Source: Photobacterium profundum (GTDB taxonomy: Bacteria > Pseudomonadota > Gammaproteobacteria > Enterobacterales > Vibrionaceae). Taken from it: 64,000 nucleotides of DNA. Made by a program: the position numbers and the translations under genes. Every line of letters starts with the position of its first letter. The stretch's first letter is position 1. Location of the stretch: assembly GCF_003026285.1 (NCBI RefSeq), contig NZ_PYOD01000001.1:682001-746000 (forward strand), given 5' to 3'. Below are positions 55,745 to 64,000 of the stretch, one piece after another. The notes under the pieces were generated by a model. The model had not been told where the DNA came from, searched no databases, and worked only from the letters and a program-made list of their open reading frames with translations.

Positions 55745-58417
55745 TTACAACGATGTTACTCGACTAAAGCGTAAACCATTCGCACTCACGGCACGCACCG
55801 ATACATCACCCGAAATTACCGGCTGAGTATCATGGTTATAAGTATTCCAGTTATCACCGCCATCGGTTGAATACTGTAGTTTAAGACCAGGCATACTCAC
55901 ATTCATTTGTAATCTGCCGTTTTCAATTTTCGCTCCAGGAACGGGAACGCGATATTGAATACCTGCCGCATCTAACTTCGCCAATTCACGCTGACCTAAT
56001 ACATTGGCAAAACGTGCCCACTCAGCATTAAGCGCACCTTTATTCACTAAGTTTGTTTGCTGTGAATACTCAACACCGGCTTTGTAGTCCACCTCCCAAT
56101 CAGCTTTATGCCAAGCACGCTCTGCAGCCGCTAGAACACGTGGGAATACCATAAATTCATATTGTTCATCGGTACGTACGGTTTCACTCCAAAGTTGAGC
56201 AGATAAGCCATAGAAGCCTTTGTATTCTGCTGTGCCTTTGCTTGCAAAACCGTTACCATCACGATCGAGTGATGTTTCTGCATTTTGCGGTAAGTTTTCT
56301 GGTGCGAAACCAAACATTTTACGCGTATCTGTCGCGCGTGTTGCCCAGTAGTAGCCTCGCTCTTCTGGATCCACTTCGTATGGCATATCCATGTAAACAT
56401 AATCAGGGCTAGATATGATTAGATCGTAACCTTTAGCTGACCAATCATAAGCTGAAGCACCGCCGCCCCAGTAAAGAACATCCCAGAAGTTCACGCGCAC
56501 ATTATCGGTTGCGAAAGCTTCGGCATCCTTTGAGTACTTCAAGCCATCTTGCCATGCTTGGAAATTTTCAATACCTTGATCTGCCACTAACTGGCTAACA
56601 CGCTCAGCAAAGTAACTTGGCAAGTGGTCGTAATCTGCCACGGTACCGTCATTAATCGTTTGCTGGCACATTGGTGATTTTGCAAATGGCTTATCTTGTA
56701 GAGATAGGTCAAGATCGCCCTTCCAAGCCACTTTCTCTGCCGAGTTTATATCTTGGAAGCCAGCACCTTGTTTAATGTTTTTGGCCTCATCACCACCGAA
56801 GTGCCACGTATTTAGAGGCATGCCTGCAGCTTTGTGCATTGCAGCCATTTCGGTGATCACTTTATCGACGAAAGCAACCGATGAATCCATACATGGGTTA
56901 ATGAAGCTACGCTTGTCATAAAATTGCACTGTCGTCACATTGGATGTGTCTTGCGGATCCATCAAACGATATTGATTGGCTGCTTCTATATCACCCGTAG
57001 CAGCTAAACGCTTATAACGTGCTTCCATTGACACTACCGCAGCACGAGCGTGCGCAGGCATATCAATTTCAGGAATCACTTCAATACCGCGTGCCTTCGC
57101 GTACATTAAGATATCAATGTAATCTTGCTTCGAGTAGAAACCAGATCCAAAGTTATCTGATGTTGGGCCAGAGCCTAACTGAGGCAACACACATTGTATT
57201 TCTGATAAATCATGACAACGATTAGAACCGATATCTGTTAGTTCAGGTAAACCAGGAATTTCGATACGCCAACCTTCATCATCCGTCAGGTGAAAGTGGA
57301 ATTTGTTCATCTTATACGCTGACATTTGATCTAACGTACGAAGAATGGCCGCTTTAGAGTGGAAATGACGACCGACATCAACCATTACACCACGATAATC
57401 AAAGCGTGGAGCATCAGTAATTTTAACCGTTGGAATCGTATTCTTATCACCCGTTGTCATCAATGCGATCAACGACTGCATACCGTAGAAAGCACCTTGG
57501 TAATCATAACCAACAATGTAAGTCGCATCTTTACGGACATCTAACTGGTAAGCGCCTTCAATTTTTTGTTCTTTGGTAAATCGCGTTGGGTCTAAAGTCA
57601 CTTTTACCGCATATTGACCTTCAGTATTTACTCCTAACATCTCTAAGCGATCATTTAGCGCAACCATCATGCTACCTGGAATCGCTTCATTTTCGATATT
57701 AATGCCGCCAGCTAATGATATTGATTCACCCGTTAGCTGAGTACTCAAAGGCGTAGGAATAATTGATCCCGCAAGATCTTCTTTTACAATTAGATTAACG
57801 TCGTTATTTTTTTCGAAACGAGACTGAGCAGTAGCCAATACATTATTGTCATCAGGCGTACGCTTCCAATTATCACCAGAAATAGGTGTTAAGTATGCAG
57901 ATGGATCTTCAGCATCAGTACTTTTGATTGTTTTAGGCTTGGCATCACCCGATACAACATAAGCACGAGGCATATAATCATTTTCAAATAACGTCCAGTA
58001 CTCACCGATGTAAGGAATAACGACTGTTTCACCTTCAGCAAAGCCATCAAACTTATCGGTTGGTTCTAGCGTGTGTAAGTCACCTGTGACATGCGTGATT
58101 TTAAATTGGTCATTCTGAACATCCAAAATCATACGAATACTGTGGAAATAGATAGTCCAATCTTTACTATCAACAGCAGGACCATTATTTACTAGCGTCA
58201 AATTAATTAAATCGCACGATGCCCACTCTGCATTTAAGTCCTGACATTTCAGCCCATCATTTGCACCGTGATTTGTAACAAGTTCATAATTAACATCAAG
58301 ATTCTCGGCAAGGTTGTTTACAATATTTTGTTCAGGCGAACCTTGTGATGCACACCCTGTTACTGCTAATGCTATAACAGATGCTAGCGCAGTTAATTTA
58401 AAAGAAATAAAGCTCAT
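55745..58417 (-). CDS. chb: Chitobiase / beta-N-acetylhexosaminidase (GH20), lipoprotein
   Basis: Hydrolyses chitobiose and chito-oligosaccharides to GlcNAc. The ATG at 58417 has GGGAG 7 bp upstream and gives a signal peptide ending ALAVTGC with lipobox cysteine C22, so it is probably anchored to the outer membrane. The order of domains follows Vibrio chitobiase: N-terminal carbohydrate-binding CHB_HEX domain (about 40-200), GH20b, the GH20 barrel with FHFHLTDDEGWRIEIPG and the catalytic Asp-Glu pair in WHFGGDEAKNI (about 540), and a C-terminal Ig-like domain. Length 890 aa. It lies in tandem after nagE, whose product imports the released GlcNAc. Confidence 0.95.
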   Translation of the reverse strand: MSFISFKLTALASVIALAVTGCASQGSPEQNIVNNLAENLDVNYELVTNHGANDGLKCQDLNAEWASCDLINLTLVNNGPAVDSKDWTIYFHSIRMILDVQNDQFKITHVTGDLHTLEPTDKFDGFAEGETVVIPYIGEYWTLFENDYMPRAYVVSGDAKPKTIKSTDAEDPSAYLTPISGDNWKRTPDDNNVLATAQSRFEKNNDVNLIVKEDLAGSIIPTPLSTQLTGESISLAGGINIENEAIPGSMMVALNDRLEMLGVNTEGQYAVKVTLDPTRFTKEQKIEGAYQLDVRKDATYIVGYDYQGAFYGMQSLIALMTTGDKNTIPTVKITDAPRFDYRGVMVDVGRHFHSKAAILRTLDQMSAYKMNKFHFHLTDDEGWRIEIPGLPELTDIGSNRCHDLSEIQCVLPQLGSGPTSDNFGSGFYSKQDYIDILMYAKARGIEVIPEIDMPAHARAAVVSMEARYKRLAATGDIEAANQYRLMDPQDTSNVTTVQFYDKRSFINPCMDSSVAFVDKVITEMAAMHKAAGMPLNTWHFGGDEAKNIKQGAGFQDINSAEKVAWKGDLDLSLQDKPFAKSPMCQQTINDGTVADYDHLPSYFAERVSQLVADQGIENFQAWQDGLKYSKDAEAFATDNVRVNFWDVLYWGGGASAYDWSAKGYDLIISSPDYVYMDMPYEVDPEERGYYWATRATDTRKMFGFAPENLPQNAETSLDRDGNGFASKGTAEYKGFYGLSAQLWSETVRTDEQYEFMVFPRVLAAAERAWHKADWEVDYKAGVEYSQQTNLVNKGALNAEWARFANVLGQRELAKLDAAGIQYRVPVPGAKIENGRLQMNVSMPGLKLQYSTDGGDNWNTYNHDTQPVISGDVSVRAVSANGLRFSRVTSL

Positions 58418-58485
58418 GATTTGTCTCCCGAAGCCCCCCATAGAGGGGAATTTTAATCGAGGCCTAAAAGTTAGGCACTCAAAAG

Positions 58486-58523
58486 AACGGTCTCCTATTC
58501 TCTTAGAGAATGTGGAGACCGTT
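58486..58523. terminator. Hairpin between nagE and chb
   Basis: AACGGTCTCC pairs with GGAGACCGTT and encloses ATTCTC / GAGAAT. Short T-rich runs on both sides (TTCTTTT on the minus strand). It could partly terminate nagE transcripts before chb or form part of the chb leader, which also has GCCTAA-AAG-TTAGGC. Confidence 0.65.
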
Positions 58524-58569
58524 TAATTTAAAAATAAAGCTTTGTTACGTTACTTAAGAATTTAAGTAA

Positions 58570-60060
58570 TTAAGGCAGTTTTACAGCAGATAGGTCTTCT
58601 GAAGCTGGGATACGTTTCATTTCGCCAGCAACGATTTCAGCAAGAGGACCAAGGATAACCTGTAGGTTGTTTGAACCTAATTTAACCACACCCATTGCAC
58701 CTAGCGCTTTTAGTGTCTTTTCATTAGCAAGACTGCTGTCTTTCAATGTTAGACGTAGACGCGTGATACATGCATCGATGTTTTCAAGGTTACCGTGACC
58801 ACCAAGTGCTTTAAGGTACTGCTTAGCAAGCTCACCCGTTTCTTTTGAACCAGTCACACCGCTCTCTTCTACATCGTCATCTTCACGGCCAGGAGTCTTA
58901 AGGTTGAACTTAACGATAACTGTACGGAAGATTGCGTAGTAAAGACCAAAGAACACGAAACCTTGAAGAATTAGCATGTACCAGTTAACAGCTAGCGGGT
59001 TACGAGTAGATAGAACCATATCTACTAGGCCAGCTGAGAAGCCGAAACCAGCAATCCACTGCATTGATGCTGCAATGTAAACAGACAGACCAGTTAGTAC
59101 TGCGTGAATAACATATAGCGGCGGAGCAAGGAACATGAATGCAAATTCTAGTGGCTCAGTAACACCTGTAAAGAATGATGCGAAACCTGCAGCAATCATG
59201 ATAGATGCTACTTTTTCTTTATTCTTTGCTTTAGCCGTGTGGTACATCGCAAGAGCTGCACCAGGTAGACCAAACATCATGATAGGGAAGAAACCAGCTT
59301 GGTACATACCAGTTATACCTGGTGTAGCTGTACCTTCAGCGATTGATTTAGCACCACCAAGGAAGTTAGGAATATCATTAATACCTGCAACATCAAACCA
59401 GAATACTGAGTTTAGTGCGTGGTGTAGGCCAACAGGGATTAGTAGACGGTTGAAGAATGCATAGATACCTGCGCCTGCTTCACCCATTCCTTGAATACTT
59501 TCACCAAAGCTAACTAAGCCACCGTAAATTGCAGGCCATAAGTACATAAGTACGAAAGCAATAAAAATACCAGCAACAGACGTTAGAATAGGTACTAAAC
59601 GTTTACCAGAGAAGAACGCAAGTGCTTTATGCAGTTCTACTGTATAGAAACGGTTGTAGATTTCAGCAGATACGATACCAACAAGGATACCAACAAATTG
59701 GTTGTTGATTTTACCAAAGGCAGCAGGTACTGCGCTTGGGTCGATACCTTGAATTTGTGCTACTGCACCAGGCGCTAGAAGCGTTGTAACAACTAGGTAA
59801 CCAACGAAGCCAGAAAGTGCCGCTGCACCGTCTTTGTCTTTCGACATACCGTACGCAACACCAACGGCGAATAGTACAGACATGTTATCGATAATTGCGG
59901 CACCAGCCTTAATCAAAAAAGCCGCAAGTGCACTGTTCGCACCCCAACCATTTGGATCAATCCAGTAACCAATACCCATTAAAATTGCAGCAGCTGGTAG
60001 CGTTGCTACCGGCACCATTAATGCTTTACCTACTTTTTGAAAATATCCAAGAATATTCAC
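58570..60060 (-). CDS. nagE: N-acetylglucosamine PTS permease NagE (EIICB, no EIIA)
   Basis: Imports GlcNAc and phosphorylates it to GlcNAc-6-P. The EIIC part (about 1-370) has the typical hydrophobic segments, with FNRLLIPVGLHHALNSVFWF and FFTGVTEPLEFAFMFLAP. The EIIB part (about 410-490) has the phospho-cysteine C431 in NIDACITRLRL. The 496-aa chain ends after EIIB, so it lacks the EIIA domain fused in E. coli NagE (648 aa); a separate glucose-type EIIA would have to serve it. The start is GTG at 60060, with GGGGGA upstream. It is divergent from nagBAC. Confidence 0.95.
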   Translation of the reverse strand: MNILGYFQKVGKALMVPVATLPAAAILMGIGYWIDPNGWGANSALAAFLIKAGAAIIDNMSVLFAVGVAYGMSKDKDGAAALSGFVGYLVVTTLLAPGAVAQIQGIDPSAVPAAFGKINNQFVGILVGIVSAEIYNRFYTVELHKALAFFSGKRLVPILTSVAGIFIAFVLMYLWPAIYGGLVSFGESIQGMGEAGAGIYAFFNRLLIPVGLHHALNSVFWFDVAGINDIPNFLGGAKSIAEGTATPGITGMYQAGFFPIMMFGLPGAALAMYHTAKAKNKEKVASIMIAAGFASFFTGVTEPLEFAFMFLAPPLYVIHAVLTGLSVYIAASMQWIAGFGFSAGLVDMVLSTRNPLAVNWYMLILQGFVFFGLYYAIFRTVIVKFNLKTPGREDDDVEESGVTGSKETGELAKQYLKALGGHGNLENIDACITRLRLTLKDSSLANEKTLKALGAMGVVKLGSNNLQVILGPLAEIVAGEMKRIPASEDLSAVKLP

Positions 60061-60145
60061 CCTTAGTTCCCCCTATGGTTTTCTTAGAATTTGAAACAGA
60101 CAACTTTATTCTGCTATCTGATTAAGTCCTTTGCAGTTTAAGAAA

Positions 60146-60167
60146 TTAATTTCGCTCCGCAAATTAA
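60146..60167. promoter_or_regulatory. NagC operator between nagE and nagB
   Basis: A 22-bp palindrome: TTAATTTCGC-TC-CGCAAATTAA, with the TTCGC / GCGAA-like centre and flanking TT/AA of NagC sites. It lies 86 bp upstream of nagE and 150 bp upstream of nagB. Confidence 0.8.
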
Positions 60168-60179
60168 AAGGTCATCATT

Positions 60180-60195
60180 TGTGATCTCAATCACC
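60180..60195. promoter_or_regulatory. CRP site between nagE and nagB
   Basis: TGTGATCTCAATCACC matches TGTGA-N6-TCACA at 9 of 10 consensus bases. It sits 12 bp from the NagC operator, an arrangement like the E. coli nagE-nagB region. Confidence 0.82.
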
Positions 60196-60316
60196 TGAAC
60201 AGCCAAGATCTAAACGAATTTGCTAGCCCGATCATAAAACTTATTTTATTATTCGAAACAAAGGCGATATGTCGTTAAGATTTTTTTGATTTAACAATTA
60301 CCGATGAGGTGTCAGG

Positions 60317-61117
60317 GTGAGATTAATACCACTTAATAATGCGAAAGAAGTAGGTTTGTGGTCAGCACGCTATATCACTGATCGTATTAATAAATTTAAG
60401 CCTACAGCAGATAAACCGTTTATTTTAGGTTTACCTACAGGCGGAACTCCTCTCACAACTTATAAGCGTCTTATTGAGCTTTATGAAGCTGGCGAAGTAA
60501 GTTTTAAGCATGTTGTGACATTTAACATGGATGAATACATTGGTATTACCGCCGACCATCCAGAATCTTACCGTAGTTTCATGTATAACAATTTCTTTAA
60601 TCACATTGATATTAAAGAAGAAAATATCAATTTACTTAATGGTAATGCAGACGATGTTGATGCCGAATGCCAACGTTACGAGGCTAAAATTAAATCGTAC
60701 GGGCGTATTCATTTATTCATGGGCGGTGTCGGAAATGACGGTCATATCGCATTTAATGAGCCAGCGTCTTCATTAGCATCTCGCACTCGAATCAAAACAT
60801 TAACGCAAGATACCCGCATCGCGAATTCTCGTTTCTTCGACAACGATATAAATCAAGTACCTAAATATGCATTAACTATCGGTGTCGGTACTCTGCTTGA
60901 TTCAGCAGAAATCATGATTTTAGTGACAGGTCACAATAAAGCATTGGCACTAGAAGCCGCTGTCGAAGGTAACGTCAACCACCTATGGACGGTATCAGCG
61001 CTTCAGTTACACCCTAAAGCATTGATTGTTTGTGATGAGCCTGCAACACAAGAATTAAAAGTAAAAACAGTTAAGTACTTCCAAGAGTTAGAAACTCAAA
61101 ATATTAAAAATCTTTAA
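60317..61117 (+). CDS. nagB: Glucosamine-6-phosphate deaminase NagB
   Basis: Converts glucosamine-6-P to fructose-6-P and ammonia. Catalytic D72 (FNMDEYIG), D141, H143 and E148 ([14 protein letters not shown]) are all present. 266 aa, identical in length to E. coli. The start is GTG at 60317 with GAGGTG upstream, giving MRLIPL. It is the first gene of nagBAC; 17 bp to nagA. Confidence 0.98.
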   Translation: MRLIPLNNAKEVGLWSARYITDRINKFKPTADKPFILGLPTGGTPLTTYKRLIELYEAGEVSFKHVVTFNMDEYIGITADHPESYRSFMYNNFFNHIDIKEENINLLNGNADDVDAECQRYEAKIKSYGRIHLFMGGVGNDGHIAFNEPASSLASRTRIKTLTQDTRIANSRFFDNDINQVPKYALTIGVGTLLDSAEIMILVTGHNKALALEAAVEGNVNHLWTVSALQLHPKALIVCDEPATQELKVKTVKYFQELETQNIKNL

Positions 61118-61134
61118 CAAAAAAGGACATGTTC

Positions 61135-62271
61135 ATGTACGCGCTTACCAATTGTCGCATTTTTACCGGTAGCGATGTGCTGAATAACCACGCTGTCATC
61201 ATTGACAGCGTGAGCATTCACGCTGTTTGCCCGGTAACAGAATTACCAGAAAATATTGAACTCGTTGATTTAGACGGTGCTAATCTAACACCTGGTTTTA
61301 TTGACCTACAACTCAACGGTTGTGGTGGTGTAATGTTTAATGATGAAATTAATGCAGAGACAATTCACACCATGCACCGTGCTAACCTTAAATCAGGTTG
61401 TACAAGCTTCTTACCTACGTTAATCACATCTTCTGATGAAGATATGAAAGCAGCCATTGCAGCGACACGTGACTATCAGAGCCAACATGAAAATCATTCT
61501 TTAGGTCTTCACCTTGAAGGTCCCTATCTGAATGTGATGAAAAAAGGCATTCATTCTGTTGATCATATTCGCCGCTCTGACAGTGCAATGATTTCAACAA
61601 TTTGTGAAAATGCCGATATCGTAACTAAAGTAACTTTGGCACCAGAACAAAATGCGCAAGAGCATATTGAACAACTGGTTGAAGCTGGTGTTGTCGTGTC
61701 AGCTGGGCATACAAATGCAACGTATGTAGAAGCCCGAAAAGGCTTTGCTGCTGGCATTAGTTTTGCCACACACCTGTTTAATGCGATGACACCAATTGCG
61801 GGACGTGAGCCTGGTATGGTTGGGGCTATCTACGACACACCTGACGTATATACCGGTGTAATTGCAGACGGTTTTCATGTCGATTATGCGAATATTCGCA
61901 TGGCACATCGTATGAAAGGTGAGAAACTTGTTTTAGTCACCGATGCAACTGCACCCGCAGGAGCAGACATGGATCACTTTATTTTCGTCGGTAAGAAAGT
62001 ATATTACCGTGATGGCAAGTGTATTGATGAGAATGGTACACTTGGAGGTTCGGCACTAACCATGATAGAAGCGGTTAGAAACAGTGTCGAACACGCAGGT
62101 ATCGCTCTGGATGAAGTGATTCGCATGGCTACCCTCTATCCAGCACGAGCTATTCGTGTTGATGATAAATTGGGAGCAATCAAAAAAGGCATGGTTGCTA
62201 ACTTTGCTATTTTCGATCGCGATTACAACATTCGAGCGACTGTTGTTAACGGTGAATACGAGCAGAATTAA
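61135..62271 (+). CDS. nagA: N-acetylglucosamine-6-phosphate deacetylase NagA
   Basis: Deacetylates GlcNAc-6-P to glucosamine-6-P. An amidohydrolase barrel with [18 protein letters not shown], metal Glu in LHLEGPYLN, His residues in SAGHTNA and THLFNAM, and catalytic Asp in [10 protein letters not shown]. The ATG at 61135 gives [12 protein letters not shown], matching the family; AAAAGGA is 9 bp upstream, and an ATG two codons earlier is a less likely start. Product 378 aa. Three bases separate it from nagC. Confidence 0.97.
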   Translation: MYALTNCRIFTGSDVLNNHAVIIDSVSIHAVCPVTELPENIELVDLDGANLTPGFIDLQLNGCGGVMFNDEINAETIHTMHRANLKSGCTSFLPTLITSSDEDMKAAIAATRDYQSQHENHSLGLHLEGPYLNVMKKGIHSVDHIRRSDSAMISTICENADIVTKVTLAPEQNAQEHIEQLVEAGVVVSAGHTNATYVEARKGFAAGISFATHLFNAMTPIAGREPGMVGAIYDTPDVYTGVIADGFHVDYANIRMAHRMKGEKLVLVTDATAPAGADMDHFIFVGKKVYYRDGKCIDENGTLGGSALTMIEAVRNSVEHAGIALDEVIRMATLYPARAIRVDDKLGAIKKGMVANFAIFDRDYNIRATVVNGEYEQN

Positions 62272-62274
62272 AAT

Positions 62275-63489
62275 ATGACAGGCGGACAAATTGGTAATGT
62301 AGATCTGGTTAAACAGCTTAACAGTGCAGCTGTTTACAGATTAATAGACTTGCAAGGCCCTATATCACGGATTCAGGTTGCAGACGTGAGTCAGCTTGCG
62401 CCTGCAAGTGTTACTAAGATTACCCGCCAGTTGCTTGAGCGCGGCTTAATAAAAGAGGTCGCGCAACAAGCCTCTACCGGTGGTAGACGTGCTATTTCGC
62501 TGACAACTGAGTCAGCCGCTTTCCACTCCATTGCAATTCGCCTTGGACGAAATTATATCGAGATTACGCTGTATGACCTCAGTGGTAAGCATATTACAAG
62601 TGCTGCGCATAATTTCTATTACACGACCCAACAAGAACTGACAGATGGATTATTAAGCCATATTCGTCGGTTTATTTCCGGTAATCAGAACGTAATAAAA
62701 GAACTTGTTGCTTTTGGTATTACACTGCCAGGTTTAATTAACCCTGAAAAAGGCATTGTTGAATACATGCCTCATATCGATGTCGATAATTTCCCATTAG
62801 CAGGTACAATCAAAGATAATTTTGGTGTGATTTGTTTTGTTGGCAATGATATCAGAGGCTTAGCACTTGCTGAGCATTACTTCGGCTCAAGCAAAGACTG
62901 CAAAGACTCAATTCTTGTCAGTATGCACCATGGTACTGGTGCCGGTATTATCGTTAATGGTCAGGTATTTCTTGGGTTTAATCGTAACGTTGGTGAAATC
63001 GGACATATTCAAATCGACCCTCTTGGTGATAAATGCCAATGTGGTAACTTTGGTTGCTTAGAAACAGTAGCTTCAGATCCTGCAGTTGTTACACACGTTC
63101 AAGCACTTCTAGATCAAGGCTATCCAAGTAGCTTACAAGAGTTAGATGGCATTACGATGCTGTCAATTTGTGAGGCGGCAAACAACGGTGACGAACTTGC
63201 AAGCCAGGCATTAATTAAAGTGGGGAATCAGCTAGGCAAAGCCTTAGCGATGACAATCAACTTATTCAACCCTCAAAAAATAGTGATCGCGGGTAATATT
63301 ACTCAAGCAAAAAAGGTGGTTTTCCCTGCTATCCGACGTTGCGTTGAAACTCAATCACTTTCTACATTTAATAAAGACTTACCAATCGTTGCATCGGAGC
63401 TATACAACCAACCTACCATTGGCGCTTTCTCTATGATTAAGCGTGCTATGCTAAATGGTGTACTTCTACAACGACTATTAGAAGACTGA
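62275..63489 (+). CDS. nagC: ROK-family repressor NagC
   Basis: GlcNAc-6-P-responsive repressor of nag and chitin genes. The N-terminal winged helix is at about 20-70 (GPISRIQVADVSQLAPASVTKITRQLLERGLI), then a ROK sugar-binding domain with GAGIIVNG and the zinc motif CQCGNFGCLE. 404 aa, near the E. coli length (406). It is co-transcribed with nagBA, so the pathway is autoregulated. A matching operator lies between nagE and nagB. Confidence 0.97.
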   Translation: MTGGQIGNVDLVKQLNSAAVYRLIDLQGPISRIQVADVSQLAPASVTKITRQLLERGLIKEVAQQASTGGRRAISLTTESAAFHSIAIRLGRNYIEITLYDLSGKHITSAAHNFYYTTQQELTDGLLSHIRRFISGNQNVIKELVAFGITLPGLINPEKGIVEYMPHIDVDNFPLAGTIKDNFGVICFVGNDIRGLALAEHYFGSSKDCKDSILVSMHHGTGAGIIVNGQVFLGFNRNVGEIGHIQIDPLGDKCQCGNFGCLETVASDPAVVTHVQALLDQGYPSSLQELDGITMLSICEAANNGDELASQALIKVGNQLGKALAMTINLFNPQKIVIAGNITQAKKVVFPAIRRCVETQSLSTFNKDLPIVASELYNQPTIGAFSMIKRAMLNGVLLQRLLED

Positions 63490-63548
63490 TAGTGCTCATA
63501 AATTAATGCTGACTTAATATAGCTAATTAATTTGTAACAATTTATTTT

Positions 63549-63581
63549 TAAGGGGGAGTGTCAGACAGACATTCCCCCTTA
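63549..63581. other. Strong hairpin downstream of nagC
   Basis: TAAGGGGGAGTGTC pairs with GACATTCCCCCTTA (14 bp, one G-T pair, 5-base loop). It is not followed by a T-tract on either strand. It lies 60 bp after the nagC stop and 130 bp before the next gene; a terminator of unusual form or a leader element. Confidence 0.55.
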
Positions 63582-63710
63582 TGCTATATTACGCGCAAAA
63601 CATCAGCTGAAGCTTAAATATTATATCGATGATACTAATGGGCACTCAAAAAGCACCGTTAGAACTATATTATATTTTAAGCTCTAAATTAAAGGATTGT
63701 CACTCCGGCT

Positions 63711-64000
63711 ATGGAACTCGTTTTCGTTATTGCCGCATTTCTTGCAGGCTTCATTGCCTTGAGGTGCAAACTTCCTCCCTTAGTGGGCTTTTTATTGGCG
63801 GGCTTTGCCCTTAATAGTGCTGGCTTTCATTCAACCGAAACGCTTACAGTATTAGCTGATCTTGGTGTAACACTTTTATTGTTCACCATTGGTTTGAAAC
63901 TTGATGTAAAAACGCTACTAGCCAAAGAAATTTGGGGAGGGGCAACACTTCATAATTTACTGTCTACAGCATTATTTACGTTGGCGTTACTGGGTTTTAA
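63711..64000 (+). CDS. CPA2-family cation/proton antiporter, 3' end outside window
   Basis: The frame opens at ATG 63711 and stays open to the window end, 96 codons. It reads MELVFVIAAFLAGFIALRCKLPPLVGFLLAGFALN, then ETLTVLADLGVTLLLFTIGLKLD, the start of Kef/YbaL-type monovalent cation:proton antiporters, with the conserved PPLVGFLLAG and LLLFTIGL membrane segments. The usual protein is 550-660 aa and adds a RCK nucleotide-binding domain not visible here. An AAAGGA lies about 15 bp upstream, slightly far. Confidence 0.85.
   Translation, partial: MELVFVIAAFLAGFIALRCKLPPLVGFLLAGFALNSAGFHSTETLTVLADLGVTLLLFTIGLKLDVKTLLAKEIWGGATLHNLLSTALFTLALLGF

Overview
The window looks like an ordinary chromosomal segment of a gammaproteobacterium of the Vibrionaceae, most likely Photobacterium. 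The basis is the Vibrio/Photobacterium-style gene content (H-NS next to a lysine-riboswitch-controlled NhaC-family transporter, a chitobiase next to nagE, a NagE without an EIIA domain), the moderately AT-rich composition, and gene blocks that keep the E. coli order (minCDE/ycgL, rnd-fadD-yeaY-tsaB-yoaA, argS/yecM, mepM-znuACB, sdhCDAB-sucABCD/gltA, pgm-seqA/ybfF, fldA-fur, nagE/nagBAC). The species call is inference. I saw no rRNA or tRNA gene, prophage, integron, CRISPR array or intact insertion sequence.

Layout: 1-4948 is the distal part of the histidine operon (hisC truncated by the window edge, then hisB-H-A-F-I). 5069-8486 holds tdk, a NhaC-family (probable lysine) transporter behind a lysine riboswitch, and hns. 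8986-12231 has mltB, ycgL and the division-site operon minCDE. 12286-20632 is a minus-strand run: rnd, fadD, an alpha/beta hydrolase, a Slp-type lipoprotein, a small unknown gene, tsaB and the helicase gene yoaA. 20868-27213 has purU, yecM, argS, a cytoplasmic GGDEF protein, a DUF924 gene and a HIT-family gene. 27305-34175 is metal acquisition and envelope: feoABC behind a Fur-like site, mepM, and znuA / znuCB diverging around a Zur-like palindrome.

34285-46029 is central metabolism: a small four-cysteine secreted protein, then sdhCDAB-sucABCD as one minus-strand block with gltA divergent. 46160-53607 has ybgI, ybfA, a DUF1853 gene, pgm, seqA, ybfF, a DUF2788 gene, fldA, a hotdog-type gene and fur. 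53725-63489 has glnS, then the GlcNAc/chitin module: secreted chitobiase, NagE (PTS uptake), NagB and NagA (catabolism) and the repressor NagC, with NagC-like and CRP-like sites between nagE and nagB. The window ends inside a CPA2-type cation/proton antiporter gene.

How the genes work together: chitobiase releases GlcNAc in the periplasm or at the outer membrane; NagE imports and phosphorylates it; NagA and NagB convert it to fructose-6-phosphate; gltA, suc and sdh supply the TCA cycle. Iron (feo, fur) and zinc (znu) uptake have recognisable operators.

I did not find a clearly undescribed system. The observations most worth following up are non-coding: a 266-bp foldback element at 13649-13914 with a partial copy at 46983; a second 129-bp foldback just upstream of minC; a third imperfect one upstream of argS; two strong hairpins in the chb 3' region that could be part of an sRNA; the lysine riboswitch; and a small reading frame overlapping the fur start that resembles the E. 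coli uof arrangement.
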